The notes under the pieces are model-generated. The model did no database searches. It had not been told where the DNA came from and worked only from the letters and a program-made list of their open reading frames with translations. The position numbers and the translations under genes are program-made. This document shows positions 1 through 13,752 of a stretch of 64,000 nucleotides of DNA, in pieces. Numbering within the stretch: position 1 is the stretch's first letter; each line of letters begins with the position of its first letter. The DNA comes from Dermatophagoides farinae (lineage: Eukaryota > Arthropoda > Arachnida > Sarcoptiformes > Pyroglyphidae): NCBI RefSeq assembly GCF_024713945.1, contig NC_134680.1, positions 2,752,001 through 2,816,000 on the forward strand, given 5' to 3'.

Positions 1-1594
1 AAAAAACATTCAAAATTTATTATTATCGAATATCCGGTACATTACAGTGACGATTGTCTCGTTTCGATTCAATTTCATTAATCATTACAGTAACAACAAT
101 AATAACAACAATAACATAATCAAATAGTCAGATAAATGTCAATAAATGCACTAAAAAAACAAACGAAACAAAATTTACAGGTAATTTTCAATCCATTTAT
201 TTGTCAAATGTTTTCATTTGTCATTCGCATTCTATTTGGAAAAAATTGACAAACACAATCTTAGAAAATCAAACAAACACTTGATAAAACGCATCATGTG
301 TTTGGCTTCACAATGATAATGATGATGATGATGATGATGATGATGAAGTCTAATTCAAATCCGGTAGAATTGAAAACAAAATTCAATCCATTGTTTTCGT
401 TATATATTTATATATTATCGACATTTGATTGTTTTGAAATGTTTTATTGTCAATAGTTTTTTTTAGCGCAAACAAAATAGTAGTAACAAATGATTCTGAA
501 AAAAAATGTGACAATGAAATTGAATGAATGAATCAATGAGAGAAATGATTTCATGGATTGAAGCTAGAAATTTTTGTTAAGATTTCTATTTACAATGTTA
601 AGGTTATTATTTTATTTTATTTTTTTTTTTTTTTTGTTATTTGAAAGATGGTGAACGGCTGTTGCCAAAAAAAAACAAATGATGAATGATGAAAATTTGA
701 TGAGAATTTTGTAGGTTTTTTCTTTCTCTTTCTACTTTTCTTTTGTTTCCTAAGCTTTTATTGAATTTTTTGTTTATGAAATTTGTACCAAAAAAAAAAG
801 TTTTTTCTTTTCAATTTCGCCCGAAAAAAAACCTAACAAATATCGAATACATTGTCAAAAAAATGTCATAAAATGTCATTGAAAATAGATTATCAATTTT
901 CGAAACAAATAAAATTGTGAATTTTGAATTGAAAACAAAAAAAAAATGCAAAATTACTCAGAAAATTTTGGAAAAGAAAATCATCATTATCAACAATATA
1001 TCACTAAAATCAAATTTACAATAATCAATTCTATAGTGAATATCGAAAACAAAAAAAAAACAACAGAAAAAAATGCTTGCACTATACATCCATTTATCAA
1101 TTTTTTCCACCACTTTCACCATTCCCTTACCCCATTCTTCACCATCCACAACTGAATATTAATAAATTTGAATACGTCATTCATTCATTCATTTATTCAT
1201 GAATATTATTATTCATTCATTAATCATTGTTTTTCAATAAAAATACAAGAAGTACAAGGATTAAGTTCTGTTATTATTATTGTTGTTGCTTCGGTTGTTT
1301 TCAATTAATAACGTTCTTCATTTCCATTCATTCATTATGGTGTTTATCGTTTGGTTTTTTTTCTTCTTCAAAAATCTTATAAAAATGATATAGATGACAA
1401 GAATTTAGACAAATTTTTTTTATTGATATTCATAGTTCATTTCTTTGACTAATTCTGATCTTTATTTTATTTTACATTGTATTCTCTCCAAAAAAAAACT
1501 AGGAATGATCAAACAGAAAAAAAATTCATTTTTTTCATCTTGAATAACTAATAGTACAACAGCAACTACAAACATTTTTTTTTCTGTAATCACA
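1..1594. other. intergenic, no gene seen
   Basis: AT-rich sequence with homopolymer A/T runs and a short ATG-type microsatellite. The small open frames near 946-1155 have low-complexity composition and no family resemblance. The last few hundred bases are presumably the 5' UTR and promoter of the GPCR that starts at 1595, but I see no clear TATA box or initiator. Confidence 0.6.
313..346. repeat. (GAT)n microsatellite
   Basis: Near-perfect run of GAT/ATG triplets, broken by one AAT at its left end. It is one of many such runs in the window. Confidence 0.9.
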
Positions 1595-3818
<2,224 letters not shown>

Positions 3819-3885
3819 TAATCATTATAAAGGAATGAATTCTTAAATTTTTCTTTAATCAAAAAAAAATTATATATTTTTTAAG

Positions 3886-3891
3886 AATAAA
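3886..3891 (+). terminator. poly(A) signal of the sNPF receptor gene
   Basis: Canonical AATAAA about 70 bases after the receptor stop codon, followed by an A-rich stretch. Confidence 0.55.
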
Positions 3892-4231
3892 ACAGTAAAA
3901 AAAATGATTTAAATTTTCATATTTGACCTGCTCATCAGCTCACCAATCACACATACAATACACACACTTGTTGATATGCTTTTTTCCTTATTCTTTTATT
4001 GTTTTTGTTGTTGAAATAAATATTCGTTTCGTTCAATTTTGCATAGTTATTTTTTTTGTTTCGTTTATTGATTTAATTTATATTCAGTTCTTTTTTTTGT
4101 AAATCAACTTTTCGTTAATAGAAATGCAAAAAAAAAATTGCAACAGATTTGGGGTAAACTTGACGACTGTCGATAATGGGGGGAAAAGCGGTAACTGGGG
4201 AAAGAAATTTCAAATAAAACACAAAAATACC

Positions 4232-4250
4232 AGAGAGAGAGAGAGAGAGA
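4232..4250. repeat. (GA)n microsatellite
   Basis: Perfect dinucleotide run followed by an A tract. Confidence 0.9.
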
Positions 4251-5732
4251 AAAAAAAAGCATCGTTTTGATGTTTTTCATATTTGTTTGTTGTCAATTCT
4301 CTGATTATTTTAGGCCAATATAAAGCCATTCATCCATTTCAGAAATATTGTCTATCGTCATCTGATTCCTAACAAAAAAAGAAAGAGTGAGTGAGTGAGT
4401 GAGAGGTAATACTTTGTTGAATGATGAATTTTGACGTTTCAACAGAATTTTCCTTTTTTTCGGTTTGTAGGTTGGCATTATTATCATCATCATCATCATC
4501 ATCATTTTTTCTAAAGCTATGTTTTATGTAACATGAATCTTTTTTCGATGAAACCGGATCTACCTCACAAAAACAGGTTTCAAATGTTCAAAACAATGGC
4601 TTTATTAACTTATCAAATACTAAAGTTAAGCTATCCAAACACACCCACACACATATATGATTTCAAAATGCACGAATTATAACTATTCAAAATCATTCAA
4701 GGAAAATCACTTTCTTCATCACCATTATTTGACCTAGATTTTTTTTTGTTCATTCCTTCGTTGTTATCGCTTTTTCTTGGATTCTGGATCATCAATCAAT
4801 TTCAAATAGCAATCAATGGTGTGTGTGTGTATGTGGCTGTCAACATCAATCAAACATTGCATTGTTGAAGCCAAAACAAGTTTGCTTGCATAAACAAAAC
4901 AAAACAAAACAGAACAAAAAAACCATTCAATTTCAAATTGATGAATGTCATCAAAAAAGATTGATTGAAAAATGTTGTCAACCATCAGAATTGATTGTTG
5001 TTTGATTATTAAGTGATGTCGATAATGTTAAATAATTCTTATTTCAATTCATTGTGTGTATTAAAAAAAAAAAAAATAGAAAGAAGAAATTGTAGTAGAC
5101 CATTGTTGTTGTATGCCATCTTAAGTTTCAACAAAAACATGAAACATTGAAAAGTGGGATTCTTCAATTACACTACACAACGCCCACACCAATACCACGT
5201 CACTTTTGTTTTGTCAAACTATAGGAAAAAAAATTCCGAAATTTTTTTTTTGGAACCAACGATATCTTCTTTCTCATATTTTTATTTGTAATCATCACTT
5301 ATCTTATCAATTACGTAAATTATATGATGAATAAAAATTATATTTTTTGACTTTAATTCAAGCTATATATACTACGCGCACATACATGTTTTCAACATTA
5401 ATTCATAGTTTTTTTTTTAGTTTGTTTTTGGCTAGCCGTCATTGTCATTATTATTGTTTCATGAAACCAAAAAAAAATGCAATATAGTGAAACTACCATT
5501 AGCTATATTAGATATAATTATTTATTAGTTACTAATTCGATTTTTTTTTGTTAAATCAATTTTTAGAACATCGTTCAATTTTGATTTGAACGAAAACTTT
5601 TTTTCCGGAAAAAAAAGAGATTCATTTTTTCCTTAATTTCTACCTAAAACATAAAATTTTTTCTCTGGCCAGATTTCTACCAGTTTCAATGTTTCGGATC
5701 TTGAAAATGAAAATAGTTTTTCCACACACTCA

Positions 5733-5756
5733 TACACACACACACACACACACACA
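5733..5756. repeat. (CA)n microsatellite
   Basis: Perfect CA dinucleotide run of about 12 units, preceded by an interrupted CA stretch. Confidence 0.9.
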
Positions 5757-6891
5757 TTTTCTCGCCTAAATGGATTTGATTTGAACTTTTTTTTCATTCT
5801 TTATTTTGCTTTTAATTCATTGTCTTTTAGTTTTTTTTTCTCTTTGATATATTTGTCTTTAGTACAAATAAATTGTTGACGTCGTTAGATATTAATCAAA
5901 TTAAATTCAAAGAATCAGCAGAAACAATTACTTACACAGACTTTGAAACTATTTTTTATAACATTTAGAATCGAAAGACGATAGTTGACAATGTGATGAT
6001 AGGATCCATTTCCTTTTTGAATTTCCATTTGATTATTATGATCATCATCAAAATGATGATGACAATGACAAAGTTTATTTATTTTTTGACCTTGAAGCTT
6101 TCAGATGAAAAGTATGATGATTGTCAATGCCCGACAACAACAACAGCAACAACAACAACAACACATAATATAAATGTACTCATGTGATTATAGTGACTTT
6201 TCTCCGGTTAACAAAACAACACGTCCTCTTCATTTTTTTTTTGTTTTCGTGCAAAATGATATACGGAATTTCTCAATTTATTCTTCGATATATTGGATAT
6301 GTAAGAAAGAAAGAGAGAAGGAGAGAGAGAGAGCAATACACTTAAAATAATTTGTACCAAATAGCAAATTACTTTTATCACAGTGAATAGTGTATACTTT
6401 ATTAGATCTTACGACACACACGTACACAACAAATGTCTACCATTTTTGTACTTGTATATAAATGGTTTAATACTGTTGAATCTTTCGTATGACGAAATAA
6501 AAAAAAAGAAAACAGTTCCATTTTCCATAAAATTTCAAGTGCAAAAAAAAAGCCAAATGATACCAAGAAAAATGAAACCTTGAATAAAATTTAGCCACCG
6601 TAAAACCCATTTGAAGATAATTATTTTTAATTATAATGTCAAGATGTGAGTCATTTGCGATTTGATAATGATTGATCAACATGTCATTTGTAATAAAATA
6701 TAGTGGGAAATATTTAATTTTTTTTCACCACGTTTCACTGAAATTCAATTTCATTTCTTTGAAATCATTCGAAGAACAAAAAATCAAATCAAATTGAATT
6801 GCACACATTTATAGATATGATAAATAATAATCATATTTGATGATTTAATTGTATCATTTAATGATTTCATCAGCAATATCAACATTAATTG

Positions 6892-6909
6892 ATCCAGTTT
6901 AAACTGGAT
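6892..6909. repeat. perfect 18-bp palindrome
   Basis: ATCCAGTTTAAACTGGAT reads the same on both strands and is centred on GTTTAAAC. It has no neighbouring gene within 2 kb. It could be a dimeric DNA-binding site or chance. Confidence 0.8.
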
Positions 6910-7438
6910 TTTTTTTATCTCTAGTTTTCGTGAAAAAACCACGTGTTTGTGTTGTTTTTCGAATCATAATCATGATTATCATCAATAAAGTTATGGATGT
7001 TATTGTTTTGATTAGTTTCATTCATTTCAAATTTCCAATCACATGGAGTAATTTAAGTAGGGGTGTTTGTCTTTCTATAATCAACTTTAGCTTTTTTTTC
7101 GTGAACAAAAGTTAACATTTTTCCCATTATTTAAAAATAAACTTATAAATTATGAAAAAGTTTCATTCAAAAAATAGTGATGTTTTTTTGGATGAAAAAC
7201 ATGTGAAAAATAGCACTTTCTCTTCACACCTATACCTCTGTTTTAGGGGCTTTTTTGCTCGATAAAATTTAATTCAATTCACCTAGAACCCTGTATATTT
7301 GCAGCTTTGAACTTGATAATTTATTTTATTTTTTTTTGAAGGTGATGGGAACAGGATATCCAATGATTGTCGGTTGTTGTGTGTTTTTCGTATTGTTTAT
7401 TTGTAAAATAAAAAATACTGCTTTTAAAAAAAATCAGT

Positions 7439-7457
7439 CGTGTGTGTGTGTGTGTGT
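7439..7457. repeat. (GT)n microsatellite
   Basis: Perfect GT dinucleotide run between A-rich stretches. Confidence 0.9.
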
Positions 7458-10400
7458 TGAACCGAAATCAACCAAAAAAAAAAAGTAATGTTCCCGAAGG
7501 ATGAAAGAATGAAGATTTATGTAAACTAAAAAGAAAAAAAAACAAACAAAAAAAACCGGGAAAAAGAGAATAAATTCTGTCTATTAACATCATGATCATA
7601 ATCATCGGGATCATAATTTCAGCCTTCTATGTACAATACACACCTCTATGGAGGGAAACATTTTAAGAGTGTGTATGGTGTGGCTGGAGTTTGTGATGTT
7701 TTTTACCAAAAAAATATTTATATGTTGTATATGTGTGTGTAAACAACATTTTCTTACAACAAAAACATCCATTACATTTAAATTTTAAAAAATAAATTCA
7801 AGTAGATAAATAGATTTACATACACATACACACTACTAATGTTATATATTATAAAGAAAATCATTGAACCATTAATAAATATAAAATAAAATAAAAAAAT
7901 TTTAAATTGTCAAAATAACAATAACAACATGACATACGAAAAAATGGTTTTTTTTTCTCTCGTTTATTTTCCATCACATGTTATCTATGATGGGTGATGC
8001 TATTGTTATTCTTACCTTGATGTCTATCACGCAAACACATATATATGTGCACACAGAGAAACATATGGAACGATCAACACATTTAACATGAACACACATT
8101 AGATAATATATGAAAGAACAATTTAAACTAACAAACAAACATCTTTAATATATATTGGATGGATAGATAAACGGATAACAGACAAGCAAATAAAAAACAA
8201 ATGTGTGGAAAAATTTTTGGAAAAAAAAACAAAATTTACAATAAATACAGAGAAGAAAAAATTCTCAAATTACAAATTGTACATTACATTTTGTTTGTAC
8301 ATTCAATGATGGCAATGATGTTGATGATGATAAGAGTTATCAAATAATCAACAAATGCAATAGTAACATCATCGTATGAATCAGAAATCAGATCATTTTA
8401 GTGAAATATGAAAGGTTAAATATGAAATAAAATAATATGAATGAATTTGTATGGATAATGGATAAATGGATTTTAGCATAAATCATCATTTGTGATTAAA
8501 AAGGCACGCGTTTTTTTCCAGTGATGAAAACAGCAAAAAAAACAATCCAAATTTGATACAAAAAAATGGATGCTATCATTGATTGATTGATTGGAAACAT
8601 TAATTGATATTCGTTTCAAAGGTTACAATCATTCAATAAAGAACAAAGAAATGTTATTGATTCGACAGAATTGCTTAGTTTGTTGTTTGTGCCTTGAATT
8701 GGTGATTGGATTGTGGGAAAAAAATTTTTCCGTTTTCAATTTTAAATTTGCTGCTGTTTTTTTTTTGATTTTTATTGAGAAAAATTTTTCATTTTTTCTT
8801 CGCCGCCAATCAATCAATTCTGGAACAGATTTTTGATTGTTTTTAATTTTTTAAATTTTCAAACAATTTCGATTGTTTCGAACAAATCACAATCGAACTT
8901 GTGATTGAATCGAATGAATTTCCAAATCAAATTGAAATACAATCAACGAAAGAGAAAAAATGCTGTCATCATTCGAAAAAAAAAATATGATTGACGTGAC
9001 TGATTGCATTGCATTTGCATCAATGAGATACATTTCAGTCGATAAATTAAATTAAATTTTGACTGAAAAAAAACCAACAAAAATCATGCTATAATGATTA
9101 CAATGTTGATGAACAAATCTATCATATTATTCTATCGAATACAATAATCAGTTAATAAACAAGAATTGCCATAAAAGTATTCTTTTTCAAAATTCTGTAG
9201 AATTTTTGTTTTGTTTTTGAAAAACTTTTTCATTTAAGCAAAAAAAAAGTAAAAAAATACACACAATTAGGATATTTTGTCTGTTTTTTTTTTGTTCTCT
9301 CATGATAACTAAAAAAAAATTACTTGTGTTGTCAACATTAATTATATCCAAATTAAATTCATTAAATAAAACAAACAAAATAACTATTGATAATCATGAT
9401 GATGATGATCCAAGGATGGAAAAAAAATAACGATAACAAACATAAATCATATAAACAAAAACAAACAAACAAACAAACAATCAATCAATCATACAATAAA
9501 ATATAGCAAAAAATAAAAGTACATTCTTATTGGCATTTTCTTCATCATCATTTTTTTTTCATATTTCGTTATCATTTCTGGTTTCTTTATATATATTTTG
9601 GTTTAAATTTTGTGTGTTTGATTTGTTACTTTAAATGAAAACATTGACAAACATTCATCATAATGAATCACAATCATGATTGATTGATCGTTTATTTTTG
9701 GTCAATCGATTCATTTTGACTAATTGATTGAATGAAATTGATTCACGCAAACATGTATTAAACAAAAATATTGTCAATCAAATTAGACTCATTTTGTTTT
9801 TATTTTTATGTTGTTGTTGTTGTTGTCCTGGTCTTCATTGTCAAAATAATAACTCTGTATAGATTGAATTAGCTGCTTGTTTTTTTGTTAAATCAAAAAA
9901 AAAAAAAAAAATGAAAAAACAACATACAAATCAGTCAAACGTCTTTCATCGAATTAATCATATTGTATTGATACGTGCTTGCGATCATCTGTTCAATACG
10001 CACATTTATGTGTACAAAAAAAAATCAAAAAATCTTGATTCACACATTTTTTTATCAATTAAAATTGATAAAAAATTGATCATTCGATTTGTTTGTTTTC
10101 TTGGTTCAATTCGATTGGTTGTTTTTGCCATTTCATTGCATTCGTTGTAATGATAACGATTTTTTTATCGATAGAAAAAAACGAAAAAAATTAATTGATT
10201 TGGTTTGATGTATATAAAAAAAGGAATGTGGAAAAAATCTCCATCACATTTGTTGGCTTTTTCAACACGCGACAACCAGACAATTTTCAATGTCTTTAAT
10301 GAAAAAGTTTTTATTCATCGATTGATCATTACTCTATTCCATGTGATTCGTGGATATTTGAAATTTGAAAAACAAAAAAATTTCTTCCAATTTTTTTTTG

Positions 10401-10942
10401 GCAAATAATTTTTTTTCACTTATTTTGTTCTACTGTTTTTTCGATCGTCATCATCGTTCATGACGGCTAAACGGTGTCAGCATCATCATCATCAATATTT
10501 TCATCATCATTATTACGGATCAACATTATTGACGGCATCAAAACCACCACCAAGATTGTGGATGAAAACGACAACAATAATAACAAATTATCATAGCATC
10601 GACCAATATCGAAATACATTGAAAACGAAATTATTATCTGATCATATTTATCGATAAACAAGTACAAACAAACCAAAAAGAATTCAACTTGGGATTAAAA
10701 TTTACACATTGTAAGTACACAAATCACATGGTCATCAAATTAACGTGTGAATGAATGAATGAATTCAATAAATAAATCAAGATAATAATTTTTTCAATTT
10801 TTTTTTAATTTTCATTTTTAACCATAGTAATGTGATCAATCATCATATTTTTCTTTCGATCGATCGATAACCCTTCAAATATACAAAAGAAAAACAGAAA
10901 AACAATTTAAATTCAATTCAATTTAACAAAAAAAAAAAAAAT

Positions 10943-12124
10943 ATGGAATATATTCGTCGACCTTCGATCATAATCACAGTTCCAGCCACAACAACACCTA
11001 CAATTAATATCGATAATACTAATGATAATGTTGGTGGTGATGGTAAACAACAACAACTTGAACAAAATGATCAACAACCATCGATGACACGTACGGCTTT
11101 ATATTTATTACGTTTCAATGTTGCTCTACAGATTGCATTAGCCGCAATGGCTGTCAATCTTTTTCTTGCTATTGCAACATTCTTTTATGGTTGGAATGCA
11201 CTTTATTGTGCATTTGGTGCCGATTCAATAATTGGTGTATTGACTGCTATCATACTTATATGGCGTTTTGCATCAATTAAACATGAAACAGCCATTATTA
11301 TCAATAATAAAATTAATGATAATAATAATAATAACGATGATGATGATTCAACCAACGATGAACAGTTACCAATTCTTAATCCAAATCATAATATTAATAT
11401 CAATCATCGTCGTCGTAATAGTAGTAGCCGTCGTTTTGATGATGAATCAGATATACATCCATTTTTACGTTCATTACAATCGACTATTGATGATACACCC
11501 GATGATAATCGAAGAGAATTATGGTCAACATTTTGGCTTGGTCAAATAATGATACTTTCCGGTTTTGGTGTAATAATACGTTCAATAATTGAATTAGTAC
11601 ATGAAATTATTGAAAATGTTCATAATGTTAATGTTGTTAATGATGATGATATAGATGTCATTAATGATCATTATTATGAAATGTCACCATTATATTTATT
11701 GGCATTAATATCATTATCAATGAATATTATATTAATGGGTTTCAAACTATTCATCTATTATCATTTGGATTCCAATTCAATGCTTATTGAAGGTATTAAT
11801 TCATTCATATCAGCTATATTTGCTGCAACCACTGTCATTTCAATACAATTTCATGATCGTATCGAATATTTGGATCAAATTGTATCGATATTGTTTGGTA
11901 TATTTTTAATTAGCTATGGTATCTATAATGTATTACATACATTAGCACATACGGTCATCGATTTGATTAAACAAAAATATGGTTATATTGGCCGCCAACA
12001 TCGATTATTATCATCATCAGCATCACAACGACAACTAAATCTATTGAATCATTGCCATAATGAAAGTCATCATTGTCAATCGACAAAATCTTTACTACGT
12101 AGTGATTATCTACAATTGATCTAA
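10943..12124 (+). CDS. TMEM163: TMEM163-like cation (zinc) transporter, single exon
   Basis: Membrane protein of 393 residues related to TMEM163, a divergent cation-diffusion-facilitator that binds and exports zinc on synaptic and endolysosomal vesicles (family knowledge). Seen: a polar N-terminus; a first hydrophobic block near residues 55-115 with the family phrase GADSIIGVLTAIILIWRF; a long N/D-rich, Arg-rich loop near 120-190; two more hydrophobic blocks (about 195-215 and 250-275); then LIEGINSFISA and YLDQIVSILFGIFLISYG, matching the last two helices of TMEM163. Classic CDF Asp/His metal ligands are only partly kept: one Asp in the GADSIIG helix, and Glu where many homologues have Asp before GxNS. 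Zinc transport is therefore plausible, not certain. The start is the ATG after an A-rich leader. The gene converges on the secreted-protein gene at 12408, 283 bases away. Confidence 0.75.
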   Translation: MEYIRRPSIIITVPATTTPTINIDNTNDNVGGDGKQQQLEQNDQQPSMTRTALYLLRFNVALQIALAAMAVNLFLAIATFFYGWNALYCAFGADSIIGVLTAIILIWRFASIKHETAIIINNKINDNNNNNDDDDSTNDEQLPILNPNHNININHRRRNSSSRRFDDESDIHPFLRSLQSTIDDTPDDNRRELWSTFWLGQIMILSGFGVIIRSIIELVHEIIENVHNVNVVNDDDIDVINDHYYEMSPLYLLALISLSMNIILMGFKLFIYYHLDSNSMLIEGINSFISAIFAATTVISIQFHDRIEYLDQIVSILFGIFLISYGIYNVLHTLAHTVIDLIKQKYGYIGRQHRLLSSSASQRQLNLLNHCHNESHHCQSTKSLLRSDYLQLI

Positions 12125-12329
12125 ACTCTTTCTTTTTTTCTATTTTGGATCTTGATTCTATTTTATTATCTTAATTTTTTAAATCCAAAAAAAAGGAAAC
12201 ATCTTTTTTGATACAATTGTTTGTTTGATTTCATTTCCTTTTTTTTTGCTATAATACTCTCATTGATTATGAATGAATTATTATTTGATTGATTGTTTGA
12301 TTTTAAAATTTTCTTTTCATTTTTTTTTA

Positions 12330-12335
12330 AATAAA
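12330..12335 (+). terminator. poly(A) signal of the TMEM163-like gene
   Basis: AATAAA about 205 bases after the stop codon, in the space between two convergent genes. Confidence 0.5.
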
Positions 12336-12407
12336 GTATTTTTATAATAATAAAAAAAACAATTTTTCTGCTTTTAGTTCTTTTATTTGTTTTTTGTTCA
12401 TTTCATT

Positions 12408-13300
12408 TTAATATTGTGTTTCTTTATTATTGAATTGAAAACTGTCAAATATCTCAACTAAAGGCATGGCAAATGTTTTCCATTGTAATTGCTGTTTATT
12501 TATTATTGTCCATTTAGGCATTGAATCAATAATTTGATCACAACGATCCGAATCATCGGTATAATCACCACACATAACTGTTGTTAAATCACCAGTATAA
12601 CCTTGTAATGCATCACGTATCACTGATATCAATTCCGGTACATCACATGTTTTCATTATCATTTGAATTCCAAGTTCACGATATTTAAAATAATCACTAA
12701 ATGTTTTATTTTTCAGGTGAACAAAAAAAATATTTTTAATAATTTGAAATGTTTAAACAAATGAAAAAAAACAACTTACCAACATACTAATGGAATACGT
12801 AGATTTTGTGGTTCAAACGTACGTAATGCATGCATATCAGCGGTAAAATTTTTCATTAAATCACCAAATTCTGGTAGACGATCTTTTGCACATTTAACTA
12901 AACGTAGAACGGATGATTTACGTTTTTTACTATTGCAATATTTTCGATTTGTTCGTAACAATGAATAAAGGATAATTTTAGCCGTTTGTTGTACATGGCG
13001 GCTAGTACAACGTTTCAAGTATTGTTCAACACATTTTTCGGCCGGTTTTAAACGTCGACAATAACCATTTACTTCTTTCATTGATAATGGTGGATTATTG
13101 AGAAGATGATCATCCATTAGAAATGATAGAATCGTAACACATTTATCCATACGATTATGATCAACATTGGTACAGGTTGATTGTTGTTGTATTGATTTAG
13201 ATTTCGCTGCATCAATAATCATCAAATAATTATAATTATCAATCAATAAAATAGATAACGATATTATGATGATGAAGTAAATTTTAGCCATTGCGAACAA
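12408..13300 (-). CDS. secreted Cys-containing protein, unknown function (2 exons)
   Basis: Exon 1 runs 13300-12780 and exon 2 runs 12696-12408 (intron 12697-12779, GTAAGT donor). The join restores a Cys codon and a 269-residue protein. The N-terminus has a strong signal-peptide-like hydrophobic segment (IIIISLSILLI) after MAKIYF; the internal ATG at 13291 is an equally good start. The mature part has about ten cysteines spread over basic, helical-looking sequence, with C-X12-20-C spacings. It slightly recalls the arthropod 27-kDa haemolymph glycoprotein type (DUF1397), but I cannot confirm this by eye. It is presumably secreted into haemolymph, gut or cuticle space. No catalytic motif is visible. 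Confidence 0.7.
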
Positions 13301-13752
13301 TAATTACACATTCAGTTTTGATTTTAAATATCTTTATCACCAAAAAAATAGACGAAAAAATCTCGGTTGAAATATTGATTACCACTACGTCAGTAAGCAA
13401 AATAGGTGAAGATGCTGAATTTATATAGCCGAGATATTTAACAAAAAAAAAATTAAAACTATTCACATTTACCTCATCATACTCACCCCATCATTCGAAG
13501 AAGAAGAGGAAAAAACTTGTTTTTGCCATATTTGAATGAATTCACTTTCATTGCCATTATCATCATTCATCAAGATAATTTTTTATTTTCGTTTCTTGTT
13601 CAATTAATAAAACATTGAAAAAAATAGATACTGTTCAAATATATAAATGGAAAAGTATTTAAAAAATCAAATTCGAATACCAAGATAAATTATCACATCA
13701 TCAAAATAACAGTCAAATAGGCGCCATCTTGTGTTGGTTAATGTTCTAATTG
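13301..13752. other. intergenic spacer
   Basis: About 450 bases between the 5' end of the secreted-protein gene and the 3' end of ENGase, both on the minus strand. It should carry the promoter of the former and the poly(A) region of the latter. No distinctive motif was recognised. Confidence 0.4.

Larger units (their letters stand above)
3892..10942. other. about 7 kb gene-poor intergenic region
   Basis: No open frame here shows a recognisable domain, codon structure or splice chain. Short ORFs (for example near 8591-8836 and 9911-10408) are F/I/K/N-rich, as expected from random AT-rich DNA. The region holds many microsatellites (GA, CA, GT, ATC, CAA) and several short inverted repeats. It may contain distal control elements of the flanking receptor or transporter genes, or a non-coding RNA, but nothing in the sequence singles one out. 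I found no tRNA-like cloverleaf. Confidence 0.5.

Noticed and set aside
10460-10657. 65-codon frame upstream of the TMEM163-like gene
   Set aside because: His/Thr-rich repeat translation, and the overlapping minus-strand frame is equally open; no support as a gene.
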